NCBI GenBank assembly: GCA_000433875.1
Contig: HF993333.1
Location: 890 to 35,999, forward strand
DNA length: 35,110 nt
DNA from: Firmicutes bacterium CAG:884
GTDB lineage: Bacteria; Bacillota_I; Bacilli_A; RF39; UBA660
Direction of reading: 5' to 3'
The stretch's first letter is position 1; the number at the start of each line of letters is the position of its first letter. Below, piece after piece: positions 23,904-33,209 of the stretch. The notes beneath the pieces are model-generated. The model was not told the DNA's origin. It did not search any database and saw only the letters and a list, made by a program, of their open reading frames with translations. Position numbers and translations under genes: made by a program.

Positions 23904-24657
23904 TATATATGATAGATTAAAAGATTCAAATTATTCTGATGGTAAATTTCTATCAGATAAATCATACGCATATGACACAGTGTATTTCATATCAAAATTT
24001 ATTAAAGAGTATTCTATTGATAATATATTTGATTATTCAAATTGGAAATCTACTTTAGAAGATTATATTGCTGAAAAATGGCAATTGCTTGATAAGAACG
24101 ATGGAATATTAAATTATTATCACGAAACCATTAGTTTATTAGAATATTCACATGTAGTAGAAAAAGATGGAAGAACAATAAAGATTATTGATCCAAACAT
24201 TATTAATTTTATTACTAAAGATGATAAGATGGAAAACGCATATATTTATACATACTTACTATGTTATTTTACAATTAAAAATTCTGGATGCTTGGAATCA
24301 TATAAAAAGTTTTGTGAGGTTGATACAGATGCTGAAAAAAAACAATATATTGATGAAATATACAGATGTTTGTGTGGATTAAACGGCAGTGTTAGAAATC
24401 CAGACACGCATGATCAATGGGCTAAACAAAATACACAATATATAATGAATGTCATGAATTTTATTAACAAACAACCTTGGGTATCTCGTGAATTTACATT
24501 TAATTATAAGAGATTGTATAATCCAAGTATGATATCTGTTAATGTGCGCGGAGCTAAAACTAAGTATGAAAAAAAGAATGATTATTTAAAAGAATTTGAT
24601 TTTGATTATGTTATCAATAATTTAAATGGTTATATTATAGGAAAAGGAGTTGAATAA
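23893..24657 (+). CDS. Unrecognised 254-residue protein of the restriction operon
   Basis: I do not recognise this protein. It is soluble, rich in aromatic residues, with a mostly helical middle (about 20-190) and a C-terminal segment YKRLYNPSMISVNVRG followed by KTKYEKKNDYLKEFDFDYV. No nuclease, methylase or ATPase motif is visible. Its ATG lies inside the end of the methyltransferase gene with GGAGTGG just upstream, and the McrB-like gene begins 1 base after its stop. Such tight packing argues for a subunit of the restriction machinery, perhaps a DNA-recognition or bridging factor. That is inference from position only. Confidence 0.75.
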   Translation: MNFNIYDRLKDSNYSDGKFLSDKSYAYDTVYFISKFIKEYSIDNIFDYSNWKSTLEDYIAEKWQLLDKNDGILNYYHETISLLEYSHVVEKDGRTIKIIDPNIINFITKDDKMENAYIYTYLLCYFTIKNSGCLESYKKFCEVDTDAEKKQYIDEIYRCLCGLNGSVRNPDTHDQWAKQNTQYIMNVMNFINKQPWVSREFTFNYKRLYNPSMISVNVRGAKTKYEKKNDYLKEFDFDYVINNLNGYIIGKGVE

Positions 24658-24658
24658 T

Positions 24659-26245
24659 ATGAATTTAAATTTGCCAATGTTAGAGAATCGAATTGATAAT
24701 ATTAATGCTTTACCATTTGATAAAGAATATATATCTTATGTTTTAAGAGAGTATTTAATTGGTGGTAAGGCAGCAGTAAATATTGATCAAGAGTATTTTC
24801 CAAATGGATATAATAATACAGGAATCTTAGCTTCAACTGTACTTAATTCGTTTGGATTAGTATCTAGTACTAATACTTTTGATAATAAAGGAATTTATAA
24901 TGGAACACCCTTAGAAACTATTATAACTTTCCTTAATCAACAAGAGGGAAAATATAAGAAGATTGCAGCAGCTTTAGCAAAAGTTGAGTTTGTGCAACAT
25001 TATTCTGAGCAAGAACTAGGTGCTTTATTAGGAAAAATATATAATAATGCCGAAGAAAAAACAAAAATTTCATCTTTATATTTGTTTGGGATTAAATATG
25101 CTGGTTTAATTAAGAAGAATAACTATAATTATAAAAGTATTATAGAGTATGCAAACATTCCGGCGTCATTAGAAGTAGAACTAAGTAATGCTATGAGAAT
25201 TAGTAAGTATGTTACAGTTAATGAAATGCCTAAAATTATTGAAGAAACTAATATAGCTAATGAAGATTTAAAAGAAATAGATGATACAAATAGAGTAACT
25301 GGAGGAATTAATGTTATATATTATGGTGCTCCAGGTTGTGGTAAAAGTTATAAAGTTAAAAATATTTGTAAAAATGAAGGATTTGACTTTGTAAGAACTA
25401 CATTCTATCCTGATTATACAAATGGTGAATTTATTGGATTAGTTGTACCTAAAGTAGATAAAAATGGTAAAATCAGTTATGAAATTGAACCAGGATATTT
25501 TACTAAAATATTATTTGATGCTATGATAAATCCCACAAGAAAATATTGTTTAATTATAGAAGAAATTAATAGAGGTAATGCCTCTGCAATATTTGGTGAT
25601 GTATTTCAATTATTAGACCGTAAAAAAGATGGTTCTAGCGAATTTGAGATTAGTAATGATCTTATAATCCAATATTTTAATAATAATGGATATAAACTAA
25701 AAGATAATAAAATTAGTATACCATCTAACTTATGGTTAATGGCAACAATGAATACAAGTGATCAAAATGTATATACACTTGATACAGCGTTTAAACGAAG
25801 ATGGAAACTTGAAAAAATTTCCAATAGATTTGATGAAAATGATGAATATGATAAAAAATTAGAAGCTATGTTAATACCTGGATCAGATGATATTACTTGG
25901 AAAAAATTTATTGAAACAATAAATGAAGAAATATTTGAAAAAAATGCTTACGGAGTAAATGCTGAAGATAAACAAATTGGTAAGTATTTTGTAGGGCCTG
26001 ATGATTTAATCAAGAGTGATGGCACTACAGAAGCATATGATAATATTGATGATGTCAAAAAAGCTTTTGCTGAAAAGGTTTTAATGTATTTATGGGATGA
26101 TGTAGCTAAGCTTAATCGAGAAGCTTGGTTTAATCCTAAATATAAAACATTAGATGATTTACTTGTTGGATTTGAAAACGAAAACTTAAAGGTATTCAAT
26201 GATTTGTTTATAATTTTTGAGGAAGACACAGATAACAATGAATAA
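24659..26245 (+). CDS. McrB-like AAA+ motor of an LlaJI-type restriction system
   Basis: McrB-type AAA+ proteins use GTP (or ATP) to drive DNA translocation by a restriction complex. Walker A is YGAPGCGKSYK (about 222), Walker B is CLIIEEINRGNASAIFGDV (about 297), and the McrB hallmark appears as MNTSDQN followed by LDTAFKRRW (about 363-381). The N-terminal ~210 residues are not recognised and probably bind DNA or the partner. The ATG at 24659 is preferred over TTG 24650 because AAAAGGAG lies 9 bases upstream. It overlaps the endonuclease gene by 8 bases. The 528-residue length is like R1.LlaJI/McrB (about 460-550). Confidence 0.9.
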   Translation: MNLNLPMLENRIDNINALPFDKEYISYVLREYLIGGKAAVNIDQEYFPNGYNNTGILASTVLNSFGLVSSTNTFDNKGIYNGTPLETIITFLNQQEGKYKKIAAALAKVEFVQHYSEQELGALLGKIYNNAEEKTKISSLYLFGIKYAGLIKKNNYNYKSIIEYANIPASLEVELSNAMRISKYVTVNEMPKIIEETNIANEDLKEIDDTNRVTGGINVIYYGAPGCGKSYKVKNICKNEGFDFVRTTFYPDYTNGEFIGLVVPKVDKNGKISYEIEPGYFTKILFDAMINPTRKYCLIIEEINRGNASAIFGDVFQLLDRKKDGSSEFEISNDLIIQYFNNNGYKLKDNKISIPSNLWLMATMNTSDQNVYTLDTAFKRRWKLEKISNRFDENDEYDKKLEAMLIPGSDDITWKKFIETINEEIFEKNAYGVNAEDKQIGKYFVGPDDLIKSDGTTEAYDNIDDVKKAFAEKVLMYLWDDVAKLNREAWFNPKYKTLDDLLVGFENENLKVFNDLFIIFEEDTDNNE

Positions 26246-27482
26246 TAAGAAAATATGGATTTGTAAAAGCTGCATAGATGATGAATTTGGACGAGTCGGT
26301 ATAAAATTTGATAAAGATAAAATATCTATATTTTTCCCTCTTGGCTATAATATTCCATCAGATGACTTTCCAAATCTTCAAAGGAAATCCGTAATTGATA
26401 TTTTATCAACTATGTCTTTAACGAAAATTAAAGATTTTGATGATGATTATAAAAATCAAGTTGGTAATATTACAGGTTTTCCAATTCATGCATATTTGTG
26501 GATTTTAAATGATTATATAAGTAATGGTTTATATAATGAGAAAGAAAAGGTATATATACAGTCTCAACGCGGAAAAACGAATTGGAAAAGAACTTTTTCT
26601 ACAACCCCATTATTTTCGAATCAAGGCGCTATATATTTAAATCCTTATGTGGATAAAAAGAGAACTATTGATAATATAATCACTGAAATACATGCATTAT
26701 GCATTAATCATAGTATTGAACAAATTGGATGGCTATTCGGTGATATAGAAAAAATAGATTATAACTATGATAATAAAAATAAAAATTATTATATTCAAAT
26801 ATTGAATGACGAATTAAGAAAATCCTTTAATGATAGAAAAAAGACACTGCTTAATAATATGATACAAATTATAAAAAGTGAGTTTGAAAATGATTCTGCG
26901 GAGAGTGTTAATGATATATTAACTACTAATTATAATCATGCTTGGGAGAAAATGGCTGATTCGGTATTTGGTAATGATTTAATAAATAATTATAGACCAG
27001 AACTAAAATGGGTAAATTTGCCAGAAAAAGTGTCTGATCCTTATATGAGACCTGATACAATAATAAAAAGAAAAAATAAGAGAGAATTATTTATAATTGA
27101 TTCTAAGTACTATAAATACGCTGTAATTGATAATGGAAAATTACCTGGAGCTGAAGATATAGACAAGCAAATTACGTATGGTGATTATTGTAGTAATCCA
27201 CATAATTTTGATAAACCATTAGAGTATGATACAGATAAAATATATAATGCATTTATTGTTCCGTATAATAAAATAGATAATAGATTTGGTTTGAATGAAA
27301 ATTTTGTTTATATAGGATATGCTGAAAGTAAAGCCAGAAATAATGAATCTAGTGAATCTTCACATAAAAAAATAGCATTATTATTAATGGATACTAAATT
27401 CTTGATAGATTGTTATCTACACAAAGATAAAGCTAATACTGATAAATTAGTAGATTCCATTATTGATGGGCTTAATAAATGA
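26238..27482 (+). CDS. PD-(D/E)XK restriction endonuclease, LlaJI/McrC-like
   Basis: This 414-residue protein follows the McrB-like motor as McrC follows McrB. The C-terminal half has a PD-(D/E)XK-type core: MRPDTIIKRK (D about 272) and FIIDSKYYKY (DSK, about 288-290), then DIDKQITYGDY. The N-terminal half is probably the adaptor that docks on the AAA+ ring. The arrangement and size fit the LlaJI endonuclease family. ATG 26238 overlaps the previous stop (ATGAATAA); GAGGAAG lies about 12 bases upstream. An alternative TTG at 26217 has no Shine-Dalgarno sequence. Activity should be limited to unmethylated target sites protected by the fused methyltransferase. Confidence 0.85.
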   Translation: MNNKKIWICKSCIDDEFGRVGIKFDKDKISIFFPLGYNIPSDDFPNLQRKSVIDILSTMSLTKIKDFDDDYKNQVGNITGFPIHAYLWILNDYISNGLYNEKEKVYIQSQRGKTNWKRTFSTTPLFSNQGAIYLNPYVDKKRTIDNIITEIHALCINHSIEQIGWLFGDIEKIDYNYDNKNKNYYIQILNDELRKSFNDRKKTLLNNMIQIIKSEFENDSAESVNDILTTNYNHAWEKMADSVFGNDLINNYRPELKWVNLPEKVSDPYMRPDTIIKRKNKRELFIIDSKYYKYAVIDNGKLPGAEDIDKQITYGDYCSNPHNFDKPLEYDTDKIYNAFIVPYNKIDNRFGLNENFVYIGYAESKARNNESSESSHKKIALLLMDTKFLIDCYLHKDKANTDKLVDSIIDGLNK

Positions 27483-27489
27483 TTTTTTG

Positions 27490-27550
27490 TGTCACTTGCG
27501 TCACTTAAATGTATGAGGGTACCCCCTAGAAACAAGTGTCGTAAGTGTCA
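27490..27550. repeat. Large imperfect palindrome centred on GGGTACCC
   Basis: Left arm TGTCACTTGCGTCACTT (27490-27506) and right arm AAGTGTCGTAAGTGTCA (27534-27550) are inverted copies with a few mismatches, nearly symmetrical about GGGTACCC (27517-27524). Each arm itself contains two 9-base direct repeats (GTGTCACTT/GCGTCACTT; AAGTGTCGT/AAGTGTCAT). It may be an operator, a recombination site or a transposon scar. It is more GC-rich than its surroundings. Confidence 0.6.
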
Positions 27551-27552
27551 TG

Positions 27553-27585
27553 ATATGTTAAAAAAATAGTAAAATTTTAACATAT
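27553..27585. repeat. AT-rich inverted repeat
   Basis: ATATGTTAAAA and TTTTAACATAT, 11 bp arms around an 11-base spacer. Function unclear; it could be part of the end of the restriction transcript. Confidence 0.45.
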
Positions 27586-27601
27586 TTATTAAATACGTTA
27601 A

Positions 27602-27636
27602 AAAACATATATAAAATCAATTATATATGTTTTTTT
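27602..27636 (+). terminator. Terminator of the restriction operon
   Basis: A 13-bp stem AAAACATATATAA/TTATATATGTTTT with a 6-base loop and a T7 run. Confidence 0.75.
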
Positions 27637-27637
27637 A

Positions 27638-27646
27638 TGCTATAAT
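27638..27646 (+). promoter_or_regulatory. Extended -10 promoter of the helicase gene
   Basis: TGCTATAAT, 33 bases before the start at 27679; AGGAGG precedes the ATG. No clear -35. Confidence 0.55.
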
Positions 27647-27678
27647 ATATATGATTATTTATTCTTAGGAGGATTTAT

Positions 27679-30399
27679 ATGGATGAAAGTATTGACTTTA
27701 TTAATCGAAAAATTAATGATTTGAATATTAAGATAGAAAAAAATATAGATGATTCCGTTGATAATAGAGGTTATATGTCTCAAAATATTATAAAGAGTTT
27801 AAGAGATTTGGTAGAATATATAGCATTTAAAGTATATGTTGTTGAATACAAGAAGGATTATGTAGAATATAATCATGTGAATAACGGACTTGCTATTAAG
27901 TATATTAAATCTTTATATAAGCATGAAATATTAAAGAACTTTCACGCCTTATTAGAAATTGGACCTTCACATAATAGTTATAGTGAGGATGGCTCAATTA
28001 GATTAATGGTTAAATATAAGGAGTATCTTGTTGGTCTAAAAATATATTATTTTGATTTGTTTAAAGAAAAAATATTAACAAATTTATATAAATTTCCTAT
28101 GTTTAAAATAGACCCATCTTTATATGATTACTATAAAGAAATATATAATAAGTTAATTCAAGTAAAATTTGATAATAGTGAACGAGTTTTAGGTAACGCA
28201 TATTATATTAAAAAAACAAAACCTGTCGCAATAGAAGATAGAGTTTTCTATGAATTAACATTAACACCAGCTACCGACTATGTTAATAAATTTAATAGAA
28301 TTATTTTCTATTCTCCAGTAAGAATTCCAGATAATTATGCTATTAAAATAAGCTATGTAAAGAAAAATATAAAATCATTTAAATCAGAAGTGGAAATCAA
28401 GATAATTAATAATTATGAGATATTTATTAAACCTGCAGAAATAAATAGTTTATATAAAATATTTGGTATAAATAAAAGAGTATCGTATCGAGCAAATGAA
28501 TATGAGTATTTTATGCAGTTATTAAAAAATAATCGCTGGACATTAAACCATATTATGGATTTAAGCGATGAAGAATTTGAAAGAATTAAACAAGAGTCAT
28601 CAGTTTGTAAAACTCATCATTTGTTTGAATTGTTTGAAATGATAAGAAATATTGTTGTTAACAATAAACCGGGTCATAATGTTTTAAAGTACTTAATACA
28701 CTTATTGAGAAATTCTGTAGTTATTGATCAAATATGTGATGGGCAATGTAAAATACTATCAGATTTATATTTAGAGTATGGGTGTAATGTTTTTGAAACT
28801 ATGCCATATGCCTCTTCATTAAATGGTCATAAAATATCTATATCAGATTTATTTGAAATAATTGATCCAGTAAATAGAGAACATGAGTTCTTTGGAAGAA
28901 AGATAAATGATTTATGCAATTCAACAAATAGAATTTATTTTTCTTTTAAGGAATTAGGTTATGATGAAGAAGATGGTAAAAAACTTATAAAAGAATTTAA
29001 TAAGCGCGTTTATTATAAACATACAGATAGATATTTAGAAACAATTGGAAATAAAGTCTATATAAGAGGATTTGAAGAAAGTACGATAAAAATTATAGAT
29101 GTTTTAAAAAGTAAAACTAATGAAAAATATTCTAATTATAAAAATATGTATGATATGTTTGAGGTTTTTGGCGATTATGAATTTACTGATAGTATTAAGA
29201 AAAATATTTCTGAAAAAATATATATTAATTCAAAAGTTGGTTTAATATATGGCTCTGCAGGAACAGGTAAAACTGAAATGATTAAAATAATGTCTAAAAT
29301 ATTTGATGGTAAAAGAATTGCTTTTTTAGCCAAAACTAATGCTGCTTTAAACAATATTAAAATTCGAGTTGGTAAAGAAGCAAAGGATAACTATGAATTT
29401 TATACTGTTGATAAATTTATTGATGATTCTATAAGAGATAGTTATGATTTAGTTGTTGTAGATGAGTGTAGTATGGTAGAGAATGATATAATGCTTCAAA
29501 TGTTAAAGAAAAACAATTATGATTGCTTACTATTAGTTGGTGATATATATCAAATTGAAGCAATTGAGTTTGGTAACTGGTTTAGATTTGCAAAGGAATT
29601 GATTCCTGAAAATTCATATGAACTAACTGAAAATTTTCGAACTACGAATCATGGATTAAAGAATTTATGGTCTAAAGTAAGAAATTTAGATGATGGCATT
29701 ACCGAGAAAACAATTGATGAAGCTTATTCAGAAATATTAAGCGAATCAATATTTGAAAATAGAGAAGATGAAGAAATTGTTCTATGTTTGAATTATGATG
29801 GCCCATATGGGATTAATAATATAAATAGATATTTGCAGATGACAAATAAAAATGAACCAATAGAATGGGGAATAAATACATATAAGGTTGGAGATCCGAT
29901 TATATTTAGTGATGTAAGGAGATTTTCTAATGTTTTATATAACAATCTTAAAGGAAAAATTCTAAAAATTGAAAAGAATGAAGGTAACATAACTTTTGAA
30001 TTGTTTGTAGAAAGAAGAATTTCTGATTTTGATGCCTTTGCTAATAACATTAAAGTTATTTCTAGGAAAGATGATGGATCGGTTATAGAAATTAAGGTAT
30101 TACGAAAAGATGATGATGATAAAGATGATGAAGTAAGTTATGTTGTTCCTTTCATGGTTTCTTATGCTACATCTATACATAAATCACAAGGTTTAGAATT
30201 TGATTCCGTTAAAATTATTATTTCTGATGAGTCCGAAGAATTAATTACTAAAAATATATTTTACACTGCAATAACTAGGTCTAAAAATCATCTTAAAATA
30301 TATTGGAGTCCAGAATGTCAAAATAAAGTAATAAAGAACATGAAGGATTATACTTTAAAAGATGATGTAATTATTATAAAAAATAAAATGAAAAATTAA
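27679..30399 (+). CDS. 906-residue protein with C-terminal SF1 (RecD/UvrD-like) helicase
   Basis: The C-terminal 400 residues are a superfamily 1 helicase: Walker A YGSAGTGKTEM (about 524-531), motif II VVVDECSM (about 592), motif III LLVGDIYQIEAI, motif IV LTENFRTT, motif V SIHKSQGLEFDSV and motif VI FYTAITRSK. The N-terminal ~500 residues match no family I can name; a segment MPYASSLNGHKISISDLFEII (around 375-395) looks conserved in style. No nuclease catalytic motif is visible. It stands alone with its own promoter and terminator between a restriction operon and Gabija, so an antiviral or DNA-repair role is likely by context. Not assigned to a named defence system. Confidence 0.82.
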   Translation: MDESIDFINRKINDLNIKIEKNIDDSVDNRGYMSQNIIKSLRDLVEYIAFKVYVVEYKKDYVEYNHVNNGLAIKYIKSLYKHEILKNFHALLEIGPSHNSYSEDGSIRLMVKYKEYLVGLKIYYFDLFKEKILTNLYKFPMFKIDPSLYDYYKEIYNKLIQVKFDNSERVLGNAYYIKKTKPVAIEDRVFYELTLTPATDYVNKFNRIIFYSPVRIPDNYAIKISYVKKNIKSFKSEVEIKIINNYEIFIKPAEINSLYKIFGINKRVSYRANEYEYFMQLLKNNRWTLNHIMDLSDEEFERIKQESSVCKTHHLFELFEMIRNIVVNNKPGHNVLKYLIHLLRNSVVIDQICDGQCKILSDLYLEYGCNVFETMPYASSLNGHKISISDLFEIIDPVNREHEFFGRKINDLCNSTNRIYFSFKELGYDEEDGKKLIKEFNKRVYYKHTDRYLETIGNKVYIRGFEESTIKIIDVLKSKTNEKYSNYKNMYDMFEVFGDYEFTDSIKKNISEKIYINSKVGLIYGSAGTGKTEMIKIMSKIFDGKRIAFLAKTNAALNNIKIRVGKEAKDNYEFYTVDKFIDDSIRDSYDLVVVDECSMVENDIMLQMLKKNNYDCLLLVGDIYQIEAIEFGNWFRFAKELIPENSYELTENFRTTNHGLKNLWSKVRNLDDGITEKTIDEAYSEILSESIFENREDEEIVLCLNYDGPYGINNINRYLQMTNKNEPIEWGINTYKVGDPIIFSDVRRFSNVLYNNLKGKILKIEKNEGNITFELFVERRISDFDAFANNIKVISRKDDGSVIEIKVLRKDDDDKDDEVSYVVPFMVSYATSIHKSQGLEFDSVKIIISDESEELITKNIFYTAITRSKNHLKIYWSPECQNKVIKNMKDYTLKDDVIIIKNKMKN

Positions 30400-30400
30400 T

Positions 30401-30427
30401 AAGTATATACATATGTATATGCTTTTT
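30401..30427 (+). terminator. Terminator after the helicase gene
   Basis: A 9-10 bp stem AGTATATAC/GTATATGCT (one wobble) with an ATAT loop and T6. Confidence 0.78.
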
Positions 30428-30461
30428 TGTATTAAAATATATTTATTGAATATTATAATAA

Positions 30462-30479
30462 TATACCGATAACGGTATA
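30462..30479. promoter_or_regulatory. Upstream operator palindrome
   Basis: TATACCG-ATAA-CGGTATA, a perfect 7-bp palindrome with a 4-base spacer, centred 33 bp (about three helix turns) upstream of the second copy. Confidence 0.7.
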
Positions 30480-30485
30480 AATATA

Positions 30486-30514
30486 TTGACAAATTGTACC
30501 GATAACGGTATAAT
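30486..30514 (+). promoter_or_regulatory. Consensus promoter with embedded operator, fic-gajA-gajB operon
   Basis: TTGACA (30486-30491) and TATAAT (30509-30514) match consensus fully with a 17-base spacer. The palindrome TACCG-ATAA-CGGTA fills the spacer and overlaps the -10, so a bound regulator would block polymerase. The likely regulator is the HTH of the Fic protein encoded next. Confidence 0.8.
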
Positions 30515-30533
30515 GTATTTAGAGGTGAAATTT

Positions 30534-31460
30534 ATGGAATTTATGACTACAAAAGAAGCTGTACAAAAATGGAATATTAGTGAAAGAAGAATTAGAAGAT
30601 TATTACAAGATGGAAGAATTGAAGGTGCTGTTAAAGTAGGTAACAATTGGAATATTCCTATTAATGCTAATAAACCAGCTGATAAAAGAAGTGTTAAATT
30701 AGATAATACTGAATTTAAATTTGATTTACCTGATAATTATTTTGATAAAGTTGATAAATTAAATAAAGAATTAAATTCTAAAAGACCTATATCAAAAGAA
30801 ACTTTAAAATCTTTAAAAGAGTCTATAAATTTAGAGTGGACTTATAATAGTAATGGTATAGAAGGAAATACTTTAACTTTAAGAGAAACACAAGTTGTTT
30901 TAGAAGGTATTACAGTTGGGGGTAAATCTTTAAAAGAACATTTAGAAGCTATTAATCATGAACAAGCAATATTATTTTTAGATGATCTTATTAAAGATAA
31001 AGAACCAATCACAGAATGGAATATTAAAAATATTCATCAATTAGTATTAAAAGAAATAGATGATGATAACGTTGGTAAATATAGAGATGAAAATGTAAAA
31101 ATAAAAGGTGCTACACATATTCCACCAGATTATTTAATTGTTCCTGAATTAATGGAAAAATTAATTATTAACTATGAAGATTGGAAAAAATATCATCCAA
31201 TTATAAGAGCAGCATTATTGCATGGAGAATTAGTTAAGATACACCCATTTGTTGATGGTAATGGTAGAACTTCAAGATTGGTTATGAACTTATCTTTAAT
31301 GAATAGTGGATATCTTCCAGTAATTGTAAAAAAAGAAAAAAGATTAGAATATTATAATGCTTTGGATAAAGCACATACTACTGGAGATTATACAGATTTT
31401 GTTAAATTAGTTAATGAATTAGAAATTGAAATGTTAAATAAATATTTAGAATTGTTGTAG
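30534..31460 (+). CDS. Fic family AMPylase-type protein with N-terminal HTH
   Basis: Fic proteins usually transfer AMP from ATP to a hydroxyl side chain of a target protein. The signature HPFVDGNGRTSR starts at residue 237 with the catalytic histidine. The inhibitory motif SNGIEGN (106-112, Glu110) is of the class II type, N-terminal to the Fic core. Residues 1-50 (TTKEAVQKWNISERRIRRLL) form a MerR/excisionase-like HTH; autoregulation through the two upstream palindromes is likely. The start is ATG 30534 with GAGGTG upstream; an upstream TTG at 30486 is the promoter -35 itself. The 308-residue gene ends 12 bases before gajA and shares its transcript. Target protein unknown. Confidence 0.9.
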   Translation: MEFMTTKEAVQKWNISERRIRRLLQDGRIEGAVKVGNNWNIPINANKPADKRSVKLDNTEFKFDLPDNYFDKVDKLNKELNSKRPISKETLKSLKESINLEWTYNSNGIEGNTLTLRETQVVLEGITVGGKSLKEHLEAINHEQAILFLDDLIKDKEPITEWNIKNIHQLVLKEIDDDNVGKYRDENVKIKGATHIPPDYLIVPELMEKLIINYEDWKKYHPIIRAALLHGELVKIHPFVDGNGRTSRLVMNLSLMNSGYLPVIVKKEKRLEYYNALDKAHTTGDYTDFVKLVNELEIEMLNKYLELL

Positions 31461-31472
31461 GAGGACTTTATT

Positions 31473-33209
31473 ATGAAATTATCCCGAGTAAAAATTAAAA
31501 ATTATAGGAATTTTTTTGATGAAGATATTTCTTTAAATAATGAAACAATTATTATTGGCCCAAATGATGTTGGAAAGACTAATCTATTGATGGCGATAAG
31601 AATTTTGCTAGATAAGAGTTTATCATATTTAGATTTAGAGCCAGAAGAAAGAGATTTTAATATTTTTTCAGATGAAGAGGAAATTACAATTATTTTAGAA
31701 TTTTCAGAAATTAGTGAAAACTCTGAAAGTTTTATTTATGCTAGTCTAGGTCAAGATATTGAAGATAGTAAAATGTATTTAATGTATAAAGGATATAAGA
31801 ATTCAGAAGAAAAATTTAAATTCTTTATGAGTGCAAAGGAAGATAAAGAAAGTTTTCATGAAATTCCTGGAAGAAATAAATATATTAATTTAATAAACTG
31901 TGTATATCTTGATAGTACTAGACAATTAAAAAGTTTTTTAAAAAAATCAAAAGCTAACATTATTAATTCGTATAAGCAAAAAAGAAATTCAAAAGAAATT
32001 GACGATGACAACAATTTGATATTAGAAATTGGCAAACAAGTTAATTATTTAAATCAAAAAGTGGAAAATGTAAGTTATATTAGTAAATCTACAGAATTTA
32101 TAAAATCAGAATTAAGTGAAATGTCTTCTCATAATGATAATCTTGATATTAAATTTTCTTCTTACAATGATACAAATGAAATAATGGATAATGTTGAATT
32201 AATAACACAGGTTGATGGTAAAAATGTTAATATTGGTGGTGATGGAAGAAGTAATCAGATATATATGTCAATGTGGATAAAAGAAAAAAATGAAAAATAT
32301 GATGATTCAAAACAATTTGTTATTTTTATTTTAGAAGAGCCTGAATCACATTTACATTTTCCACTTCAGTCAATGACGATTAGACAACTTTTAAAAAAAA
32401 TAAATAGTCAATTAATTGTTACCAGTCACTCACCTCAAGTTGTTTTAGAATTTAATCCATTTTCTATAGTTAAACTTTCATATACTAAGGATAAAAAAAC
32501 TATAGTATCCAACAATGGCTGTTCTAAAGAGTTAGAAGATGATGTAATTAAATTTGGATATAGATACAATTTAATCACTGGCTCTATGTTCTTTTCATCA
32601 GGAGTTTTTTTAGTAGAAGGTGTTTCTGAACTTTTGATATATAAATATATTTCTAGCAAACTTGATATTAATTTAGAAAAATATAATATAATGATAGTTC
32701 CAGTAGATGGAATAGGATTTAAGCCTTATGCAAAATTATTAGATAGATTATCAATCCCTTATGCAGTAAGAACTGATAATGATATTGTAATTAATTCAAA
32801 AAACAAAAAAATTTATTATTCAGGGATTAACAGATTAATTGATTTGCATAATGAAAAAATAATGAAGAATGATTGGATTTCTAAAGAAGAATTCTCTAAT
32901 TTAAATACTGAAAAATTAAGTAGCGAATCTTTAAAATTGTATCAAAAATATAAAAAAGATTTTATGGATGAGGGATTATTTATTTCTGAAAAAGATTTGG
33001 AAAATGATCTGTCTAACATTGACTTTTTATCAGATTATATTAAGCAAAATTATAATGGCAAAGATGAGTTTGTTAAATATCTACAAAACAGCAAAGCAAA
33101 AAACATGTATGATTTTATTGATGAAATTAAGAATATAAATATCACACGAGATAATATTGGCGATTTTTATAAACCAATAGATTGGTTGATTGGGAAAGTT
33201 AATGAATAA
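31473..33209 (+). CDS. gajA: Gabija nuclease subunit GajA (OLD-family ATPase-TOPRIM)
   Basis: GajA is an ATP-sensing DNA nickase of the OLD family that, with GajB, forms the Gabija anti-phage complex. The ABC-type ATPase part has Walker A GPNDVGKT (29-36), Walker B FVIFILEEPESHLHFP (about 285) and H-loop VTSHSPQVV. The TOPRIM nuclease part shows FLVEGVSE (Glu382), VPVDGIG (Asp412) and RTDND (Asp435, Asp437). The 578-residue length fits the family. GGAGGA precedes the ATG. The gajB start overlaps its end by 8 bases. Distinction from other class 2 OLD-UvrD pairs rests on length and gene order; Gabija is the best fit. Confidence 0.9.
   Translation: MKLSRVKIKNYRNFFDEDISLNNETIIIGPNDVGKTNLLMAIRILLDKSLSYLDLEPEERDFNIFSDEEEITIILEFSEISENSESFIYASLGQDIEDSKMYLMYKGYKNSEEKFKFFMSAKEDKESFHEIPGRNKYINLINCVYLDSTRQLKSFLKKSKANIINSYKQKRNSKEIDDDNNLILEIGKQVNYLNQKVENVSYISKSTEFIKSELSEMSSHNDNLDIKFSSYNDTNEIMDNVELITQVDGKNVNIGGDGRSNQIYMSMWIKEKNEKYDDSKQFVIFILEEPESHLHFPLQSMTIRQLLKKINSQLIVTSHSPQVVLEFNPFSIVKLSYTKDKKTIVSNNGCSKELEDDVIKFGYRYNLITGSMFFSSGVFLVEGVSELLIYKYISSKLDINLEKYNIMIVPVDGIGFKPYAKLLDRLSIPYAVRTDNDIVINSKNKKIYYSGINRLIDLHNEKIMKNDWISKEEFSNLNTEKLSSESLKLYQKYKKDFMDEGLFISEKDLENDLSNIDFLSDYIKQNYNGKDEFVKYLQNSKAKNMYDFIDEIKNINITRDNIGDFYKPIDWLIGKVNE

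Noticed and set aside
25948..26238. Minus-strand open frame inside the McrB-like gene
   Set aside because: Lies antisense to a well-supported coding region and its serine-rich translation matches nothing; typical of shadow frames in AT-rich DNA.
30443..30646. Minus-strand open frame over the fic promoter and start
   Set aside because: It covers a consensus promoter and operators and the clear HTH of the Fic gene on the other strand; no Shine-Dalgarno sequence or family match.
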